This document shows positions 36,609-37,773 of a DNA stretch of 37,773 nucleotides, in pieces. The first letter of the stretch is position 1. Each line of letters starts with the position of its first letter. A program made the position numbers and the translations under genes. Origin of the DNA: JBMFVE01 sp049966155 (lineage in GTDB: Bacteria; Bacteroidota; Ignavibacteria; Kryptoniales; JAKASW01); NCBI GenBank assembly GCA_049966155.1, contig JBMFVE010000016.1:1-37773 (forward strand). Reading direction: 5' to 3'. A model generated the notes under the pieces. That model was not told where the DNA came from and made no database searches. It worked only from the letters and a program-made list of their open reading frames with translations.

Positions 36609-36686
36609 CGGGACGTGGCTCAGCCCGGTTAGAGCACCTGCCTTGGGAGCAGGGGGTCGCGGGTTCAAATCCCGCCGTCCCGACCA
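36609..36686 (+). tRNA. tRNA-Pro (TGG)
   Basis: Acceptor CGGGACG pairs with CGTCCCG, anticodon arm CCTGC-CTTGGGA-GCAGG gives anticodon TGG, T arm GCGGG-TTCAAAT-CCCGC. Discriminator A and a genomically encoded CCA (36684-36686) follow. Accessory debris begins just downstream, so its 3' end is a possible integration site. Confidence 0.95.
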
Positions 36687-36748
36687 ATCTAAAAGTTGCA
36701 AATACCGGACGAAATCCGAACCTTTTTTGAACGAAATTCCAACTGACT

Positions 36749-36773
36749 TGTGCGTTGCCAAAGGCGACGCACA
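36749..36773. repeat. REP-like hairpin with adjacent G/C tract
   Basis: TGTGCGTTGCC (36749-36759) pairs with GGCGACGCACA (36763-36773): 11 bp with one G-T pair and an AAA loop, no T tail. CCCACCCACCACCC follows, which reads as three GGG tracts on the minus strand. It lies next to the broken edge of the XRE fragment. No second copy is in the window. Confidence 0.5.
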
Positions 36774-36786
36774 CCCACCCACCACC

Positions 36787-36903
36787 CAAATCGACCGGGC
36801 GAACCTTTGTATCACAATTAAAGATGGTGATTCCTCCATAGATACATACGCTCTAAAAATGGCCAGAGCCCTTGATGTTCCCGTTGATAATTTATTAAAG
36901 TGA
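36787..36903 (+). pseudogene. C-terminal fragment of an XRE-family helix-turn-helix regulator
   Basis: The 38 residues before the stop at 36903 (QIDRANLCITIKDGDSS..., ending ALKMARALDVPVDNLLK) match the last two helices of XRE/Cro-type domains, which typically read ...A-L-K-I-A-K-A-L-x-V-x-x-D-x-L-L-K. The first helices are missing; upstream is the hairpin at 36749 and then tRNA-Pro, so no start is available. It ends 7 nt before another gene stub. Confidence 0.6.
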
Positions 36904-36910
36904 TTTAACT

Positions 36911-36967
36911 ATGACCAAAGAGCAAAAATTTTATAAAGCATTACAGGATGTTTTGTTCTGCTTCTAA
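36911..36967 (+). pseudogene. N-terminal stub resembling a DNA adenine methyltransferase
   Basis: ATG 36911 encodes MTKEQKFYKALQDV, then diverges (LFCF) to a stop at 36967. This opening closely resembles what I recall of adenine-specific methyltransferases of restriction-modification loci. Only ~14 residues support it, so the call is tentative. The XRE fragment directly before it fits, since such regulators often precede methyltransferase genes. Confidence 0.35.
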
Positions 36968-37015
36968 TGGAAATGGACAATTTTCAAATTAAATTAAGAG
37001 AAATAAAGATGAACA

Positions 37016-37773
37016 ATGGAGCAGAATACAACCAATAGCCGCAATAGGAGGCATTATAGTCCATAGGAGGAGGAAAAAGAGAATCAGAAACTAAGAGAGA
37101 AACTATAATCAAAGGACCAGGTGATATCTCTGAGCTTGTTCAGGAGAACATTATTCTAAAAAACTTAACTGGCGAGATTTAAATGGCCGTTGGGGTGAGC
37201 CTGACACAAGGGATGAGACAGTGGAGTATACAGAACAGACGCGCAACAAGATGGAAATAAAGACAATAAGGCTTCTTAGCTGGACAGGTATAACAGCTGG
37301 CTTAACCGATCTGGTATTGCCGATAGACACAACGGGAAGGTACCACGTACCAGACGGATACTTCCTTATCAGTGTCATTGATGGCTATTCTCGTTACATA
37401 GTGCATCATGAGCTAAGAACGAGTATGGAAGAATACGATGTCGAGATAACAATTGAGCGTGCACTGGAGAAATTTCCTTTTGAAAGACCAGGGTTGATCA
37501 GTGATAATGGCTCACAATATGTTTCCAGAGACTTTGCTGAGTTTTTGCGTTTAACTGGCCTCCAGCACACAAGGACATCAGTTGGTTACCCTCAAAGTAA
37601 CGGCAAGATTGAAAGGTTCCATGAATCAATCAGTCAGGAATGCTTGAGAAAGAGGAGCCTTATCGATATTGAAGATGCACGAAAACAGGTTGCTGAATAT
37701 ATTGAGTACTACAATACCAGACGTCTTCATAGTGCTCTTTACTATCTCACGCCTGAAGATTATCTAAATGGCA
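37016..37773 (+). pseudogene. Degraded IS3-type transposase (OrfA remnant plus DDE integrase-core OrfB), runs off the window
   Basis: ATG 37016 opens MEQNTTNSRNRRHYSP, an OrfA-like start, then meets TAG at 37064. A leucine-zipper-like tail (SELVQENIILKNLTGEI) ends at 37182 in another frame. From 37134 a third frame is open to the window end. It reads RDETVEYTEQTRNKMEIKTIRL and later GYFLISVIDGYSRYIVHHEL, LISDNGSQYVSRDFAEFL and PQSNGKIERFHESI, ending in YNTRRLHSALYYLTPEDYLNG. The second Asp and the Glu are separated by exactly 35 residues, as in IS3/retroviral integrases. Between 37280 and 37360 an alternate frame carries DRYNSWLNRSGIADRHNGKVP, the usual segment preceding the core. That points to a frameshift and then a deletion that removed the region with the first catalytic Asp. 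Confidence 0.7.
37158..37164 (+). other. A AAA AAC slippery heptamer at the OrfA/OrfB overlap
   Basis: AAAAAAC is in the correct phase (A-AAA-AAC) for the frame ending at 37182, and a -1 slip enters the transposase frame open from 37134. This is the arrangement used by IS3-family elements to make OrfAB. OrfA is otherwise broken here, so the site is probably a relic. Confidence 0.45.

Overview
The window looks like a piece of a bacterial genome from the Ignavibacteria/Kryptonia/Calditrichaeota corner of the Bacteroidetes-Chlorobi side of the tree. The evidence is several secreted proteins ending in type IX secretion (T9SS) sorting domains of the 'QNYPNPFNP' kind, a TonB-dependent receptor with a carboxypeptidase-like N-terminal domain, a PorV/UPF0164-type outer-membrane protein, and no SusD. 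The taxon is inferred from these hallmarks; no search was run. One assembly gap (98 N) lies inside a gene.

Layout. 1-493: tail of a T9SS-exported protein, then a terminator. 689-3759: a LacI-type regulator with a near-consensus promoter and an overlapping palindromic operator, a zinc alcohol/polyol dehydrogenase and a PfkB sugar kinase, closely packed. 3843-8683: two large secreted proteins, one with carbohydrate-binding repeats (interrupted by the gap) and one multidomain protein with an unassigned helical domain, Ig-like domains, a LamG domain and a T9SS tail; a strong terminator lies between them. 8717-27199: eleven same-strand genes, most overlapping by 4-22 nt. They are TonB receptor, T9SS surface protein, PorV-like protein, sugar-binding lipoprotein, two sugar ABC permeases, a parvulin/SurA-like protein, two alpha/alpha-toroid proteins, a GH130 phosphorylase and a GH2 beta-mannosidase. 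This reads as a complete oligosaccharide locus (surface capture, outer-membrane import, periplasmic binding, inner-membrane import, cytoplasmic phosphorolysis and hydrolysis). GH130 plus GH2 makes a beta-mannoside the most likely substrate. No ABC ATPase is encoded here.

27409-29655: a terminator, then DAHP synthase and ACT-domain prephenate dehydrogenase (aromatic amino acids). 29659-36262, minus strand: family B DNA polymerase overlapping uridine kinase, citrate synthase, a small Ig-like protein and an RtcB RNA ligase.

36420-37773: initiator tRNA-Met and tRNA-Pro(TGG), each with a similar promoter. They are followed by genomic debris: a REP-like hairpin, the C-terminal stub of an XRE regulator, the N-terminal stub of what looks like a DNA methyltransferase, and an IS3-type transposase that keeps its C-terminal catalytic half but carries a stop, a frameshift and an apparent internal deletion. 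I see no CRISPR array or intact defence system.
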